Positions 16,673-25,640 of a stretch of DNA of 64,000 bases are shown piece by piece (the first letter of the stretch is position 1; the number at the start of each line of letters is the position of its first letter). The stretch is from assembly GCF_003325375.1 (NCBI RefSeq), contig NZ_CP030862.1, positions 871,501 through 935,500 on the forward strand. Direction: 5' to 3'. Under the pieces are notes generated by a model. That model saw only the letters and a list, made by a program, of their open reading frames with translations. It was not told the origin of the DNA and searched no databases. This DNA comes from Streptomyces globosus (GTDB lineage: Bacteria; Actinomycetota; Actinomycetes; Streptomycetales; Streptomycetaceae). Made by a program: the position numbers and the translations under genes.

Positions 16673-18988
16673 TCAGCGGCGGTCGCGCCCGGCGGGCAGC
16701 GACAGCTCGAACCAGACCACCTTGCCGCTGCTCAGCCGGGTCGCACCCCAGCGGCGGGCCATCCGGTTCACCAGGAACAGGCCGCGGCCGCCCTCGTCGG
16801 TCTCCCGGGCGCGGCGCTGCCGCGGCAGCTGCGGGGAGTCGTCGCCGACCTCGCAGCGCAGCACGTCCGTCCGCAGCAGGCGCAGCGTGACGGGCCGCTC
16901 CGCGTAGCGGACCGCGTTGGTGACGACCTCGCTGACGAGGAGCTCCACCGAGTCCTCCAGCTCCTCCAGCCCCCAGCGGGTCAGTGCGCGCCGCGCGAAG
17001 CGGCGGGCCCGCCCGGGCGCGGTCTCCTCCGGGTCGAGGAACCAGTACGCGACATCGCTCGGCGCGATCCCGTCGAAGCGGGCGGCGAGCAGCGCGATGT
17101 CGTCGTCCCGGTCGCCGGGGCCGAGCATGTCGAGGACGTCGTCGCAGAGGGCCTCCAGCGGCGGCGGGTGGTCCAGGCCCGTCAGCTGCGCGGTGGTGGC
17201 CAGGCGCTCCCGGAGCTGGTCGATGCCCGTCCACACGTCCCGCAGCCGGGACTCCACCAGCCCGTCGGTGTACAGCAGCAGGGTCGCCCCGGCGGGCGCG
17301 TCCAGCTCGACGGCCTCGAAGTCGACGCCGCCGACGCCGATGGGCGCACCCGGCGGCACCCGCAGCACCTCGGCCCGGCCGCCCAGGTGCAGCAGCACCG
17401 GCGGCGGGTGGCCGGCGTTGGCGATGGTGATGCGGTGCGAGACCGGGTCGTAGACGGCGTACAGGCAGGTGGCCATGCGGTCGGAGCCGAGCCGCTGCGC
17501 CTGTTCGTCCAGGTGGTGCAGCACCTCGGCCGGCGGCAGGTCGAGCTGGGCCAGCGTCTGCGCGGTGGTCCGCAGCTGGCCCATGATGGCCGCGGACGTC
17601 ATGGAGTGCCCCATGACGTCGCCGACGACGAGCGCGACGCGGCTGCCGGGCAGGGGTATGGCGTCGTACCAGTCGCCGCCGACCCGGGCGGTCTCCGCGG
17701 CCGGCAGGTAGCGGGAGGCGAGCCTGACGCCCGTCGGCTGGGGCAGGCTGTCCGGGAGCATGGTGCGCTGCAGCTCGTCGGCGATGTAGGCCTCGCGGCC
17801 GTACAGCACGGCCTTGTCGATGCCGAGGGCGGTGTGCGTGGCGAGCTGGGCGGCGACCAGCAGGTCGTTCTGCTCGAACGCGGGGCGCTCCGGGCTGCGC
17901 AGGAACACGGCCGCGCCGATGACCCGGCGCCGGCCGCGCAGCGGGGCCAGGATGGCCCGCCGGCCGCGCGGGACGGGATGCCCGGCGCCCAGCAGCTCCG
18001 GCAGGGCGTCCTGGGCGCCCGCGGAGGAGCCGAACACCGGGCGGACGCCGCGGAGGACCTCGGCGAGCGCCCCGCCGGGCATGATCTCGCAGAGCTCGGC
18101 GGCGGGCAGGTCCCCCTGCGGGCCGAGCAGCGGCAGCTGGCTGAAGTCGAGTTCGCCGGCGCCCCCCGCGGCCCCGGCACCCTCGGCTCCGGTCAGGTCG
18201 TCGATCGGCCGGAGGCGGTCGGTGCGGCGCAGCCTTAAAACGACCGGGCCGACGGGCCGCTCGTCGCCGACCGGGAGCGGGTCGCGCAGGTAGACGAGGA
18301 TGGCGTCGGAGAACGTCGGGACGGTGGCCCGGCACAGGCCGAGCACGATCTCGTCGAGGTCGATGCCGCGGGCGATCCGGCGCGTCGCGGCTCCCACGAA
18401 GCGCAGCCGGTCGCCCTCGCGGCGGGCCGGCGACGCGCCCTCGGCGGCGGCCGGGTCGGCGCCCGCTTCCGCGCCGGAGGCGTCGCCGTCGGCGTCGGCG
18501 GCGTCGGCGGTGTCGGCGGTGGCCTCCGGCAGGGGGCCGCAGGCGTCGTCGGGACCGGGCGGCCGAGCCTGCGGACCGGCGGGATCGGCGGGTGCGGCCG
18601 CGGCTGCTTCCGGGGCCGGGCCGGCGGCGGCGTCGGGCGCGGCGGCCGGCAGGGCGGATGCGGCCGCCGCGGAGGCGTTGCGGGCGGCGGCGCCGTCGCG
18701 GGTGCGGCGCTGGCGCGGCACGTCGGGGCCGATGCCCCCGTCCGCGTGGGCACGGACCGGGCCGGCGCCGGAAGCCCCCGTGTCGCGTACGCCCTCGGCG
18801 GCCGGGGCCGGAGCCTTCCCGTGGCCGAGCTCGTCCGCGCAGCCGCCGCCGGACGCGCCGCGGCCCCGCCCGTCCGCGGCTCCGCCGGCCCCGGCGGGCA
18901 GGCTTGGGCCGCCCTGGGCCGGTGTCGCGGCGGCCGCGGCAGGCTGCGGGCCCTCCTGCGAGGTGGGGTACTCCGTCACGCGTGGCAT
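16673..18988 (-). CDS. GAF-SpoIIE phosphatase-anti-sigma kinase fusion
   Basis: A 771-residue signalling protein from the ATG at 18988. Residues about 1-190 are Ala/Pro/Gly-rich and probably disordered. A GAF-like sensor follows (about 190-400). The PP2C/SpoIIE phosphatase domain (about 410-625) has VGGDWYDAIPLPGSRVALVV and GDVMGHS and ends with GDRDDDIALLAARF; these Asp residues bind metal. The C-terminal HATPase_c domain of RsbW type (about 640-765) has SELVTNAVRYAE-type N-box and DEGGRGLFLVNRMA. It thus carries both opposing activities of partner switching. Targets should be anti-anti-sigma proteins encoded elsewhere; none is in the window. Confidence 0.92.
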   Translation of the reverse strand: MPRVTEYPTSQEGPQPAAAAATPAQGGPSLPAGAGGAADGRGRGASGGGCADELGHGKAPAPAAEGVRDTGASGAGPVRAHADGGIGPDVPRQRRTRDGAAARNASAAAASALPAAAPDAAAGPAPEAAAAAPADPAGPQARPPGPDDACGPLPEATADTADAADADGDASGAEAGADPAAAEGASPARREGDRLRFVGAATRRIARGIDLDEIVLGLCRATVPTFSDAILVYLRDPLPVGDERPVGPVVLRLRRTDRLRPIDDLTGAEGAGAAGGAGELDFSQLPLLGPQGDLPAAELCEIMPGGALAEVLRGVRPVFGSSAGAQDALPELLGAGHPVPRGRRAILAPLRGRRRVIGAAVFLRSPERPAFEQNDLLVAAQLATHTALGIDKAVLYGREAYIADELQRTMLPDSLPQPTGVRLASRYLPAAETARVGGDWYDAIPLPGSRVALVVGDVMGHSMTSAAIMGQLRTTAQTLAQLDLPPAEVLHHLDEQAQRLGSDRMATCLYAVYDPVSHRITIANAGHPPPVLLHLGGRAEVLRVPPGAPIGVGGVDFEAVELDAPAGATLLLYTDGLVESRLRDVWTGIDQLRERLATTAQLTGLDHPPPLEALCDDVLDMLGPGDRDDDIALLAARFDGIAPSDVAYWFLDPEETAPGRARRFARRALTRWGLEELEDSVELLVSEVVTNAVRYAERPVTLRLLRTDVLRCEVGDDSPQLPRQRRARETDEGGRGLFLVNRMARRWGATRLSSGKVVWFELSLPAGRDRR

Positions 18989-19229
18989 TCCGTCCGTCTG
19001 CGCTCGATGTGCGCTGCACTCAACTCGGTCAGTCGCGGTATACCCGCTCAGCGGCGGGGGCACCACCGCCCCGCGGTTCCGCGTCCCGCTCGTTACCTCT
19101 CTCCGCGTTGACCTCCCGTCAAGTGCCGCGTACTGCGCGTGATTTGCGGCCGGGCGGCAGGGGTGCGGCGCGCAGGGGACCTTGCGGAGGGAGATATTAC
19201 GGTTCAACCCCGGGGGCGCATCAAGGGTC

Positions 19230-19928
19230 TCATGAGGTCATATGCGCCGGGGTGCGGTCCCAGTCCCCGGGCAGGGCCGGAACCGTCCATGCCGGATCGG
19301 GGCGCCAGTCCTCCCACCCGTCCGAGAACGGCGACCCCCACGCCTTGACGGCCTCCAGCGCGGCCCGGCCGGCCTCCTGCACGCGGCGGGCCTGCTCCGG
19401 GCCCATCAGGCCCGCCCGCTGCGCCTGGGCGAACTCGTCCTCGTCGCGCCACGTCCAGGTGCGGTCGGGGTAGACGGAGATGTCGAGGAAGTGGTCGACG
19501 GAGTCGACGCCGCCCGACCAGCGCGACCGGGGCTCCTCCAGGTTCACGTACCAGCTCCTGAACCGCCAGCCCGGCTCCCAGAAGAGCCACACCGACCACG
19601 GGTCGGCGGGCCGGGCCAGCTTCAGCACGCCGGTGCCGAACCAGCGGGAGCGCACCGTGGTGCGCGGCGCCGTGTAGCGCGTCGCGAGCGGCTCCTCGTG
19701 GACGGGGGTGCCGTCGGCCAGGACCGGCTTGACGCACTCGGTGCCGGGCGCCATCCACACCGCCAGCAGCTCGTCGGTGTCCTCGACCACGGTGACCGGG
19801 CGGCAGATGTGGACCGCGCCCGCCAGGCCGCCGGGCGCGTGGTCGCGGTAGCGCCAGAGGACCTGCTCGCCCCGCCCCCACCGGACGCCCTGAGCCTCGC
19901 CGCCCCCGCGGCCTGCGGTACCTGTCAT
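19230..19928 (-). CDS. DUF402 domain protein
   Basis: A 232-residue cytoplasmic protein of the DUF402 group, which includes FomD-like and nucleoside-diphosphate phosphatase members. The characteristic part is near the C-terminal half: FWEPGWRFRSWYVNLEEP, then DHFLDISVYPDRTWTWRDEDEF with the conserved acidic and aromatic residues that bind metal. The tail ALEAVKAWGSPFSDGWEDWRP is also typical. The start at 19928 is an ATG. The gene is transcribed towards the SpoIIE-type gene across a 241-bp gap. Confidence 0.85.
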   Translation of the reverse strand: MTGTAGRGGGEAQGVRWGRGEQVLWRYRDHAPGGLAGAVHICRPVTVVEDTDELLAVWMAPGTECVKPVLADGTPVHEEPLATRYTAPRTTVRSRWFGTGVLKLARPADPWSVWLFWEPGWRFRSWYVNLEEPRSRWSGGVDSVDHFLDISVYPDRTWTWRDEDEFAQAQRAGLMGPEQARRVQEAGRAALEAVKAWGSPFSDGWEDWRPDPAWTVPALPGDWDRTPAHMTS

Positions 19929-20000
19929 GCGCAGATACTAGGGCTGGGGCGGCCGCGGCCGCTGCGGTGCAGGTCACGGAGGGGTTCGCGGGCGGGAAAC

Positions 20001-20014
20001 GACCGGATCCGGTC
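20001..20014. repeat. 14-bp perfect palindrome after fumC
   Basis: GACCGGATCCGGTC is a spacer-free palindrome in the 112-bp gap between the fumC stop and the DUF402 gene start. It may be part of a terminator or an operator for the DUF402 gene. Function not determined. Confidence 0.4.
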
Positions 20015-20040
20015 CCTGCGCCGTCCCCGGCGGGGCGGTG

Positions 20041-21474
20041 TCAGGGCCGGGTCATGCGCAGGACGTCGAGGGCCTCGTCGAGCTGCTCCAGGGTCAGGTC
20101 GCCGCGGTCGACGTAGCCGGACTCCAGGACCACCTCCCTGATCGTCTTCCGCTCCGCGAGCGCCCGCTTGGCGACCCGGGCGGCCTCCTCGTAGCCGATG
20201 TGGCGGTTGAGGGGGGTGACCACGGAGGGGGAGGACTCGGCGTACTCCCTGGCCCGTGCCGTGTTGGCGGTGATGCCGTCCACGGTGCGGTCGGCGAGGA
20301 GGCGGCTGCCGGAGCCGAGGAGCCGGATCGACTCCAGCAGGTTCCGGGCCATCACCGGGAGCATCACGTTGAGCTCGAAGTTGCCCGCCGCGCCGGCGAC
20401 GGCGACCGCGGTGTCGTTCCCCGTCACCTGCGCCGCGATCATCAGGACGGCCTCCGGGACCACCGGATTGACCTTCCCCGGCATGATGGAGGAGCCCGGC
20501 TGCAGGTCCGGGAGGTTGATTTCGGCCAATCCCGTGCGCGGGCCGGAGGCCATCCAGCGCAGGTCGTTGCAGACCTTGGTCAGGGACACCGCGATCGTGC
20601 GGAGCACGCCGGAGGCCTCCACCAGCGCGTCGCGCGCCCCCTGGGCCTCGAAGTGGTTGCGGGCCTCCGTCAGCGGCAGCCCGGTCGCCGCGGCGACCTC
20701 GGCGATCACGGCCTCCGAGAAGCCGGCCGGGGTGTTGATGCCGGTGCCCACCGCGGTGCCGCCGAGCGGCAGTTCGGCCAGCCGGGGCAGCGCCGACTCC
20801 AGCCGCTCGATGCCGAGGCGCACCTGGGCGGCGTACCCGCCGAACTCCTGGCCCAGGGTGACCGGGGTGGCGTCCATCAGGTGCGTGCGGCCGGCCTTGA
20901 CGACCTCGGCGAACTCGGCCGCCTTGCGTTCCAGTGCCAGTTCGAGGTGGCGCAGCGCCGGGATCAGCTCCCGGGTGACGGCGGCCGTCGCCGCGATGTG
21001 GATGGACGAGGGGAACACGTCGTTGGAGCTCTGCGAGGCGTTGACGTGGTCGTTGGGGTGCACGTCCCGGCCGAGGCGCTCGGTCGCGAGGGTGGCGATG
21101 ACCTCGTTGGCGTTCATGTTGGACGAGGTGCCCGACCCGGTCTGGAAGACGTCCACCGGGAAGTGGTCGTCCCAGCGGCCCTCGGCGACCTCGGCGGCGG
21201 CCGCGGTGATCGCCTCGGCGACGTCGTCCGCGATGACGCCGAGGTCCGCGTTGACCTTGGCGGCGGCCGCCTTGATGCGGGCGAGGGCCTCGATGTGGGC
21301 GCGCTCCAGGCGCTGGCCGGAGAGGGGGAAGTTCTCCACCGCCCGCTGGGTCTGGGCCCGCCACTTGGCGTGCGCGGGGACCCTGACCTCGCCCATGGAG
21401 TCGCGCTCGATGCGGTGGGTGCCGGTACCGGTACCGGTGCCGGCACCGGCGTCCTGCTGGTGTCCGTCCGTCAT
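20041..21474 (-). CDS. fumC: Class II fumarate hydratase
   Basis: A 477-residue fumarase of the iron-free class II superfamily, converting fumarate and malate in the TCA cycle. The superfamily signature [11 protein letters not shown] is present, as are [13 protein letters not shown] and the [14 protein letters not shown] segment with catalytic His and Ser loop residues. A Gly/Thr-rich stretch ([12 protein letters not shown]) at residues 9-20 is encoded by GGTACC-type repeats and is probably a flexible extension. The ATG at 21474 has a perfect AAGGAGG site. A second, unrelated class I fumarase lies about 6 kb away on the same strand. Confidence 0.96.
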   Translation of the reverse strand: MTDGHQQDAGAGTGTGTGTHRIERDSMGEVRVPAHAKWRAQTQRAVENFPLSGQRLERAHIEALARIKAAAAKVNADLGVIADDVAEAITAAAAEVAEGRWDDHFPVDVFQTGSGTSSNMNANEVIATLATERLGRDVHPNDHVNASQSSNDVFPSSIHIAATAAVTRELIPALRHLELALERKAAEFAEVVKAGRTHLMDATPVTLGQEFGGYAAQVRLGIERLESALPRLAELPLGGTAVGTGINTPAGFSEAVIAEVAAATGLPLTEARNHFEAQGARDALVEASGVLRTIAVSLTKVCNDLRWMASGPRTGLAEINLPDLQPGSSIMPGKVNPVVPEAVLMIAAQVTGNDTAVAVAGAAGNFELNVMLPVMARNLLESIRLLGSGSRLLADRTVDGITANTARAREYAESSPSVVTPLNRHIGYEEAARVAKRALAERKTIREVVLESGYVDRGDLTLEQLDEALDVLRMTRP

Positions 21475-21581
21475 GTTCGTTGCCTCCTTGCAAAGTTGAG
21501 CAATCGTCATGTCCGACGTGTTCCCTTCTCTCCTGCCGCTCGGTACATACCGGCGGTAACAGCGATCTCGGGGAGGCGTAC

Positions 21582-23141
21582 ATGACACGTACAGGTGCGA
21601 AACCCAGGCTCAGATCTACCCTCGCCGCCCTCGCGGCGGCCGCGGCCGCCCTCGGGGGCGCCACCGCCGTCACCCCACCGGCCCACGCGGCGCCGGCGGC
21701 CGCGGCGGCCGGCACCGCCAGCACCGCCACCACCACCGCCGGCAAGCCGCTGCCGGCCGCGCTGGAGGCCGTACGCGCCGCCGAGGCGACCCGCATCTAC
21801 GGCGACCCGGCCGTCCGCCCCATGGCCGCGCGCAAGACCGCTCTGATCTCCCTCGGCGACAGCGAGATCTCCGGCGAGGGCACCGGCACCTACGACCCGG
21901 CCACCAACACCCCGGCCAACCAGTGCCACCGCTCGCCCGAGGCCGCCGTCCACCGCACCGGCATCCCCGCCGACCTCACCTTCAACGCGGCCTGCTCCGG
22001 CGCGTACACCGGCAACATCCGCATCGGCGGCACCCCCCAGTACGCCGATGAACTCGTCCAGAGCGACACCCTCGCCATCAAGGCCCGCAACACCCGCATC
22101 ACCATGGTCCTGCTCGTCGCCGGCGCCAACGACGACCTCCAGTTCGGCCCCGTCATGACCGACTGCGTCACCCGCTGGATCCTCTCCCAGGGCGCCTGCG
22201 AGCCCGCGTACGCCCCCGGCTGGCAGGCCCGCGTCGACGCCCTGCGGCCCAAGGTCGAGGCCACCGTCGCCGACCTCAGGACCACCATGCGCGACGCCGG
22301 CTACGCCGACGGCGACTACCGCCTCGTCGTCATGGGATACCCGAGCCCCATCGGCCCGGACTTCCGCGACAACCCCGCCTTCCCGGGCAAGCTGCCCGGC
22401 GGCTGCGCCGGGTACGACTCCGACGCCGCCTGGGGCCGCAACCACGCCGTCCCCGCCTTCGAGGAGGGCATCCGCGCCGCCGCCCGCGCCTCCGGCGCCG
22501 TCTACCTCGACAACTCCCGGCTCTTCCACGGCCACGAGGTGTGCATGGAGGACACCTGGGCCCGCGGCCTGTACCTCGACCTCGCCGACCACTTCCCGTG
22601 GGACGAGGACACCGCCCGCCAGTCCTTCCACCCGAACACCCGCGGGCACGCCGCCTTCGCGTCCTGCCTCACCCAGCTGTACGCCTCCGGACTGCGCGAG
22701 GCCTCCTGCGCCGACCCCGCCTCCACCGGCACCCCGGTCCTCACCCCCGGTGCCTGGGACGACCTCTTCGGCCCCCTGCGCCACCCGGCCACCGCGAACT
22801 GCCTCGACGCGGACGGCGCCTCCAGCGCCAACGGCACCCGCGTCCTCGCCTGGGACTGCCACGGCGGCCGCAACCAGGGCTGGTGGTACGACGCCCACCG
22901 CCGCTCGCTCCACACCGAACTCACCCACGACCGCTGCCTCGACGTCCCCGGCGGCGACTACCGCGCGGGCACCGGCACCGTCCTGTGGAACTGCCACGGC
23001 GGGGCCAACCAGCAGTGGCTCCGCGACGGCGGCACCCTGCGGCCCGCCGCCGCCCCGGGCCTCTGCCTGACGGTCACGGACCCGCGCCGGCCGGCCCGCC
23101 TCCAACCCTGCGACGGCACGCCGGCCCAGCGCTTCACGTAA
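21582..23141 (+). CDS. Secreted SGNH hydrolase with C-terminal ricin-type lectin domain
   Basis: A 519-residue exported protein. The signal peptide ends near AHA-AP at residue 36-37. The SGNH esterase domain (about 85-385) shows [16 protein letters not shown] with the nucleophilic Ser94, a block II/III segment [11 protein letters not shown] and the C-terminal catalytic block SFHPN. The C-terminal region (about 400-519) is a ricin B-like beta-trefoil with QxW-type repeats NQGWWYD and NQQWLRD, likely binding a polysaccharide. Together they suggest an extracellular carbohydrate esterase or lipase. GGGGAGG precedes the ATG. It is divergent from fumC. Confidence 0.9.
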   Translation: MTRTGAKPRLRSTLAALAAAAAALGGATAVTPPAHAAPAAAAAGTASTATTTAGKPLPAALEAVRAAEATRIYGDPAVRPMAARKTALISLGDSEISGEGTGTYDPATNTPANQCHRSPEAAVHRTGIPADLTFNAACSGAYTGNIRIGGTPQYADELVQSDTLAIKARNTRITMVLLVAGANDDLQFGPVMTDCVTRWILSQGACEPAYAPGWQARVDALRPKVEATVADLRTTMRDAGYADGDYRLVVMGYPSPIGPDFRDNPAFPGKLPGGCAGYDSDAAWGRNHAVPAFEEGIRAAARASGAVYLDNSRLFHGHEVCMEDTWARGLYLDLADHFPWDEDTARQSFHPNTRGHAAFASCLTQLYASGLREASCADPASTGTPVLTPGAWDDLFGPLRHPATANCLDADGASSANGTRVLAWDCHGGRNQGWWYDAHRRSLHTELTHDRCLDVPGGDYRAGTGTVLWNCHGGANQQWLRDGGTLRPAAAPGLCLTVTDPRRPARLQPCDGTPAQRFT

Positions 23142-23169
23142 GGCGCCGGCCGCCGGACCGGCGGGTGCC

Positions 23170-23937
23170 TCACCGCCGGTCCAGGTACTCCCGTACCTCC
23201 CGGGGCCGGTTCGTGATCAGCGTGTCCACGCCGAGGCGCAGGCACAGCTCGACGTCCTCGACCTCGTCCACCGTCCACACCCGCACCCGCAGCCCCTTGG
23301 CCTTCAGCCGCCCCACCAGCCCCGGGTCCTTGCGGACGAGGTCGATGCCCGGCCCGGCGTGGCCCGCGAACGGCGGCCGCGGCGGGCGCACGGCCCGCTC
23401 GATCAGGTACACCGCGGGCAGCCCCGGCGCCAGCCGGTGCAGCCGCATCAGCGCGGTACGGGAGAAGCTCATCACCTCCACCAGCCCCTCCGCCCCGTCG
23501 GCCAGCCCGTGGTCCTTCAGGACCCGCACCAGCTCGGCCTCCAGCCGGCCCCCGGCCCGCGTCGGGTGCTTCGTCTCCACGGCGAGCCCGACGGGCCGGC
23601 CCGCGGCGAGGGCCTCCTTCAGCAGGTCCTCGAAGAGCAGCACCTGCGCGCCGCGGTGCCCGGCGCCCTTCCAGGAGCCGAAGTCGAGCGCGGCGAGCTG
23701 CTCGTACGTCATGGCGGAGACGATCCCCCGCCCGTCGGAGGTGCGGTCGACACGCCGGTCGTGCACGCACACCAGCCGCCCGTCGGCACTGAGCCGCACG
23801 TCGCACTCCAGCGCGTCGGCCCCGTCGGCGATGGCCTGCCGGTAGGCGGCGAGCGTGTGCTCGGGGTGCTCGTGCGAAGCCCCGCGGTGGGCGACGACCC
23901 GCACACCGCGGGCCCCGGAAAACGCCTGGTAGGTCAT
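23170..23937 (-). CDS. Glycerophosphodiester phosphodiesterase
   Basis: A 255-residue cytoplasmic enzyme hydrolysing glycerophosphodiesters to glycerol-3-phosphate and an alcohol. The TIM-barrel GDPD motifs are in order: VAHRGASHEHPEHT (catalytic His and metal Glu region), LECDVRLSADGRLVCVHD (metal Glu and Asp, second catalytic His) and late VWTVDEVEDVELCLRLGVD and ITNRP. There is no signal peptide. It is convergent with the SGNH gene. ATG at 23937 was chosen; a slightly longer GTG start is possible. Confidence 0.93.
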   Translation of the reverse strand: MTYQAFSGARGVRVVAHRGASHEHPEHTLAAYRQAIADGADALECDVRLSADGRLVCVHDRRVDRTSDGRGIVSAMTYEQLAALDFGSWKGAGHRGAQVLLFEDLLKEALAAGRPVGLAVETKHPTRAGGRLEAELVRVLKDHGLADGAEGLVEVMSFSRTALMRLHRLAPGLPAVYLIERAVRPPRPPFAGHAGPGIDLVRKDPGLVGRLKAKGLRVRVWTVDEVEDVELCLRLGVDTLITNRPREVREYLDRR

Positions 23938-24042
23938 GCGCCCCACGCTATAGCCCCACCCCCCGGCCCCCCGACAGGGCACCGCCGGCACACGCCGCAC
24001 CACCCGGCACCTCCGCACCCGGCCCACCGCCGCGGAAGGAGG

Positions 24043-24471
24043 TCAGGCCCGGTAGAGCGTCGGGCGCTCTGCCACCTGGTCCGGGGTGAGGCCTTCGACG
24101 GTCAGGTTCCCTGTCCACAGGTGGTCGCGGTTGGCGTAGACCGCATCGAACCGGACGCGCTTGCCGCCGGGCTCCAGCTTCCACCCCCGTTCCCGGAACT
24201 GCCCGATGCGGCCGCTGCCGCAGACGAAGGCGCGGGTGGCTTGAGTGAGCACCCATTGCGCCAGTTCGTTCTCGCTGGCGGTGGGCCGTCCGCAGATGCG
24301 GGCCATCTGCCACAGGCGTCCCCACTCGACTCCGGGGGTCAGAGGGCCGACGACTGCGACGTCTCCGATTCGCCGTCCGTCCAGGTGGTGCGTGGTGTAG
24401 CCGAAGACCACGCCGAACATGGCGAACACGGTGACCCGGCTGCTGCCGGTCAGACCCTCGTCGGATGCCAT
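24043..24471 (-). CDS. Hypothetical protein, end of accessory gene run
   Basis: A 142-residue protein of no family I recognise. It contains two cysteines (ARICGRP, AFVCGSG), a hydrophobic stretch RVTVFAMFGVVFGYTTHHLDG near the N-terminus and a mixed C-terminal part (FDAVYANRDHLWTGNLTVEGL). It has an ATG with GAAGG about 9 bases upstream. It is the last of seven co-directional small genes spanning 24.0-27.2 kb, and it ends close to the conserved glycerophosphodiesterase gene. Confidence 0.65.
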   Translation of the reverse strand: MASDEGLTGSSRVTVFAMFGVVFGYTTHHLDGRRIGDVAVVGPLTPGVEWGRLWQMARICGRPTASENELAQWVLTQATRAFVCGSGRIGQFRERGWKLEPGGKRVRFDAVYANRDHLWTGNLTVEGLTPDQVAERPTLYRA

Positions 24472-24490
24472 GGGCGGTACCTTCGCTCAG

Positions 24491-24528
24491 GGGAGGACCC
24501 GGGTACCTGTGACGTGCCCGGGCCCTCC
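24491..24528 (-). terminator. Hairpin between two accessory genes
   Basis: An imperfect stem (24491-24503 with 24517-24528, GGACCCGGG pairing with CCCGGGCCC with one mismatch) lies 46 bases after the 146-residue gene. It may terminate or attenuate transcription into the downstream 142-residue gene. Confidence 0.45.
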
Positions 24529-24574
24529 TTCGTACGAGCGGATCACGACCTGACCCGCGTGTCCTGGGAGTGAG

Positions 24575-25015
24575 TCAGCACCCGTCGCCGTCGCCGCAGC
24601 AGGCGGGCGGGTTGCAGCCCTTCGCGGCGCCCCACATCCCCCCGTCGACGTAGAAGCCGGCCGCCTCGATCCGCTCCACCACGGAACCGATCAGGGGGCG
24701 GGTTCGAACGGTGGCCTTCGGTTCGTGGTGCAGGAAGTAGCCGAACTGTTCCTGACACCAGGCGGCGTAGGCGGTGGTGTGGAGCGCGAACGAGTGCCAC
24801 CCGGGGTCTACGGTGTTCGACGGGGTCATGTCGAACGCGCGGGCGTCGCCCATGACCTTGAGGAACGCCAGGGCCTGGTCCACGATGTTGCGGGCCGTGG
24901 AGAGTTCGTGTCCGTACTCCTCGGCGCAGAACTCGGAGACCTTCTCGAACAGCTCGGGACTGACGAGGTCCCGACCGTGCCGCAAGGCGGCGGGCCCTTC
25001 AGCCGTGGTCGTCAT
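24575..25015 (-). CDS. VDxxWH-type protein with Cys-rich tail
   Basis: A 146-residue protein with a strong AAAGGAG site. The central part, VDPGWHSFALHTTAYAAWCQ followed by FGYFLHHEP, resembles the VDxxWH...HT..Y..FC pattern of glycine-rich-domain (DUF1399-like) proteins as I recall them. The C-terminus is a striking Gly/Cys segment, GCNPPACCGDGDGC, with four cysteines in 14 residues. Such a tail could bind metal, form disulfides or be a modification site; the sequence does not decide. It is within the seven-gene accessory run and 157 bases from the upstream Cys-rich gene. Confidence 0.72.
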   Translation of the reverse strand: MTTTAEGPAALRHGRDLVSPELFEKVSEFCAEEYGHELSTARNIVDQALAFLKVMGDARAFDMTPSNTVDPGWHSFALHTTAYAAWCQEQFGYFLHHEPKATVRTRPLIGSVVERIEAAGFYVDGGMWGAAKGCNPPACCGDGDGC

Positions 25016-25070
25016 CGTGTGGCTCCTTTCGTTGGTGTTGTTGGTGCTGGTGTCGGGGTTCAGGCCGTGG

Positions 25071-25098
25071 GCGGGGGCGGGAACTGATCCCCGCCCGA
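25071..25098 (-). terminator. GC hairpin upstream of the 146-residue gene
   Basis: GGGCGGGG (25071-25078) can pair with CCCCGCCC (25091-25098) over a 12-base loop. It lies between the Cys-rich 74-residue gene and the next accessory gene on the minus strand and may separate two transcripts. Confidence 0.4.
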
Positions 25099-25172
25099 GC
25101 CCCTGCCGCCGGACTTCCTTCGCGCGTCGTTCACAGCGGGCGCACGTCCTCGGGGTGTCCGTATTCCTCGCT

Positions 25173-25397
25173 TCACCACCGGATCGGCTCCAGCGTGCCG
25201 CCGGAACAGGCCGGGCACGGCACCTTGTGCGTGTACTTGCAGGTCCGGCACCCCTCGAAGCCGCAGCAGTCCGGGCACCAAATGCCGCTGTGCCCGGCAC
25301 AGAGCCCGCAATGCGCCGGGGTGAACCTCTGAGCCGGTTGCGGCCAAGGCGGTGGCTTCTCGGGTGCCGTGGGCTTCACGGCCGGGACCGCAGTCAC
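25173..25397 (-). CDS. 74-residue zinc-ribbon-like protein (four CxxC)
   Basis: A small protein with four CxxC pairs: CGLC, CPDCC, CRTC and CPACSGG. The last resembles the CxxCxGxG repeat of DnaJ-type zinc fingers. This spacing predicts two zinc sites. The N-terminal 30 residues are Pro/Ala-rich. Its GTG start overlaps the stop of the preceding 61-residue gene by one GTGA tetranucleotide, so translation is probably coupled. No enzymatic domain fits; an adaptor or nucleic-acid-binding role is plausible but unproven. Confidence 0.65.
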   Translation of the reverse strand: MTAVPAVKPTAPEKPPPWPQPAQRFTPAHCGLCAGHSGIWCPDCCGFEGCRTCKYTHKVPCPACSGGTLEPIRW

Positions 25398-25579
25398 CGG
25401 CGGGCCCTCTCGGGCACACAGGTGGTGTGCCAGTAGGCGACGACGGGATCCCCGTCCGGCCGACCGAGCATTCCCCGCCGGGCGGGACGGTCGAGCCGAA
25501 TGGGCCTGAGACACGACGGGCACGTCTCACGCTTCAGCGTGTACGTCGCGTACTCGAAGCTGTCCGTTCTGGTTGCCAT
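25394..25579 (-). CDS. 61-residue Cys-containing hypothetical protein
   Basis: A small protein from the ATG at 25579. It has CPSC near residue 20 and a C-terminal HTTC, giving a potential CxxC...HxxC zinc site (YTLKRETCPSCLRPIRL then VAYWHTTC). An upstream in-frame start at 25615 would add 12 residues. It overlaps the next zinc-ribbon-like gene by 4 bases and follows the XRE regulator gene with a 61-base gap on the same strand. Confidence 0.6.
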   Translation of the reverse strand: MATRTDSFEYATYTLKRETCPSCLRPIRLDRPARRGMLGRPDGDPVVAYWHTTCVPERARR

Positions 25580-25640
25580 CGCGCACCCCTCGCCACTTCG
25601 GGAATCGACAGCCAATGCTGGCCGGGTGCGATGCGACGTT

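Noticed and set aside
18989..19207. Extended N-terminus of the SpoIIE-type protein
   Set aside because: The added residues have no domain and the ATG at 18988 is a simpler start.
24701..24712. GGTTCGAAC, a T-loop-like motif
   Set aside because: It lies inside a coding gene and has no cloverleaf context.
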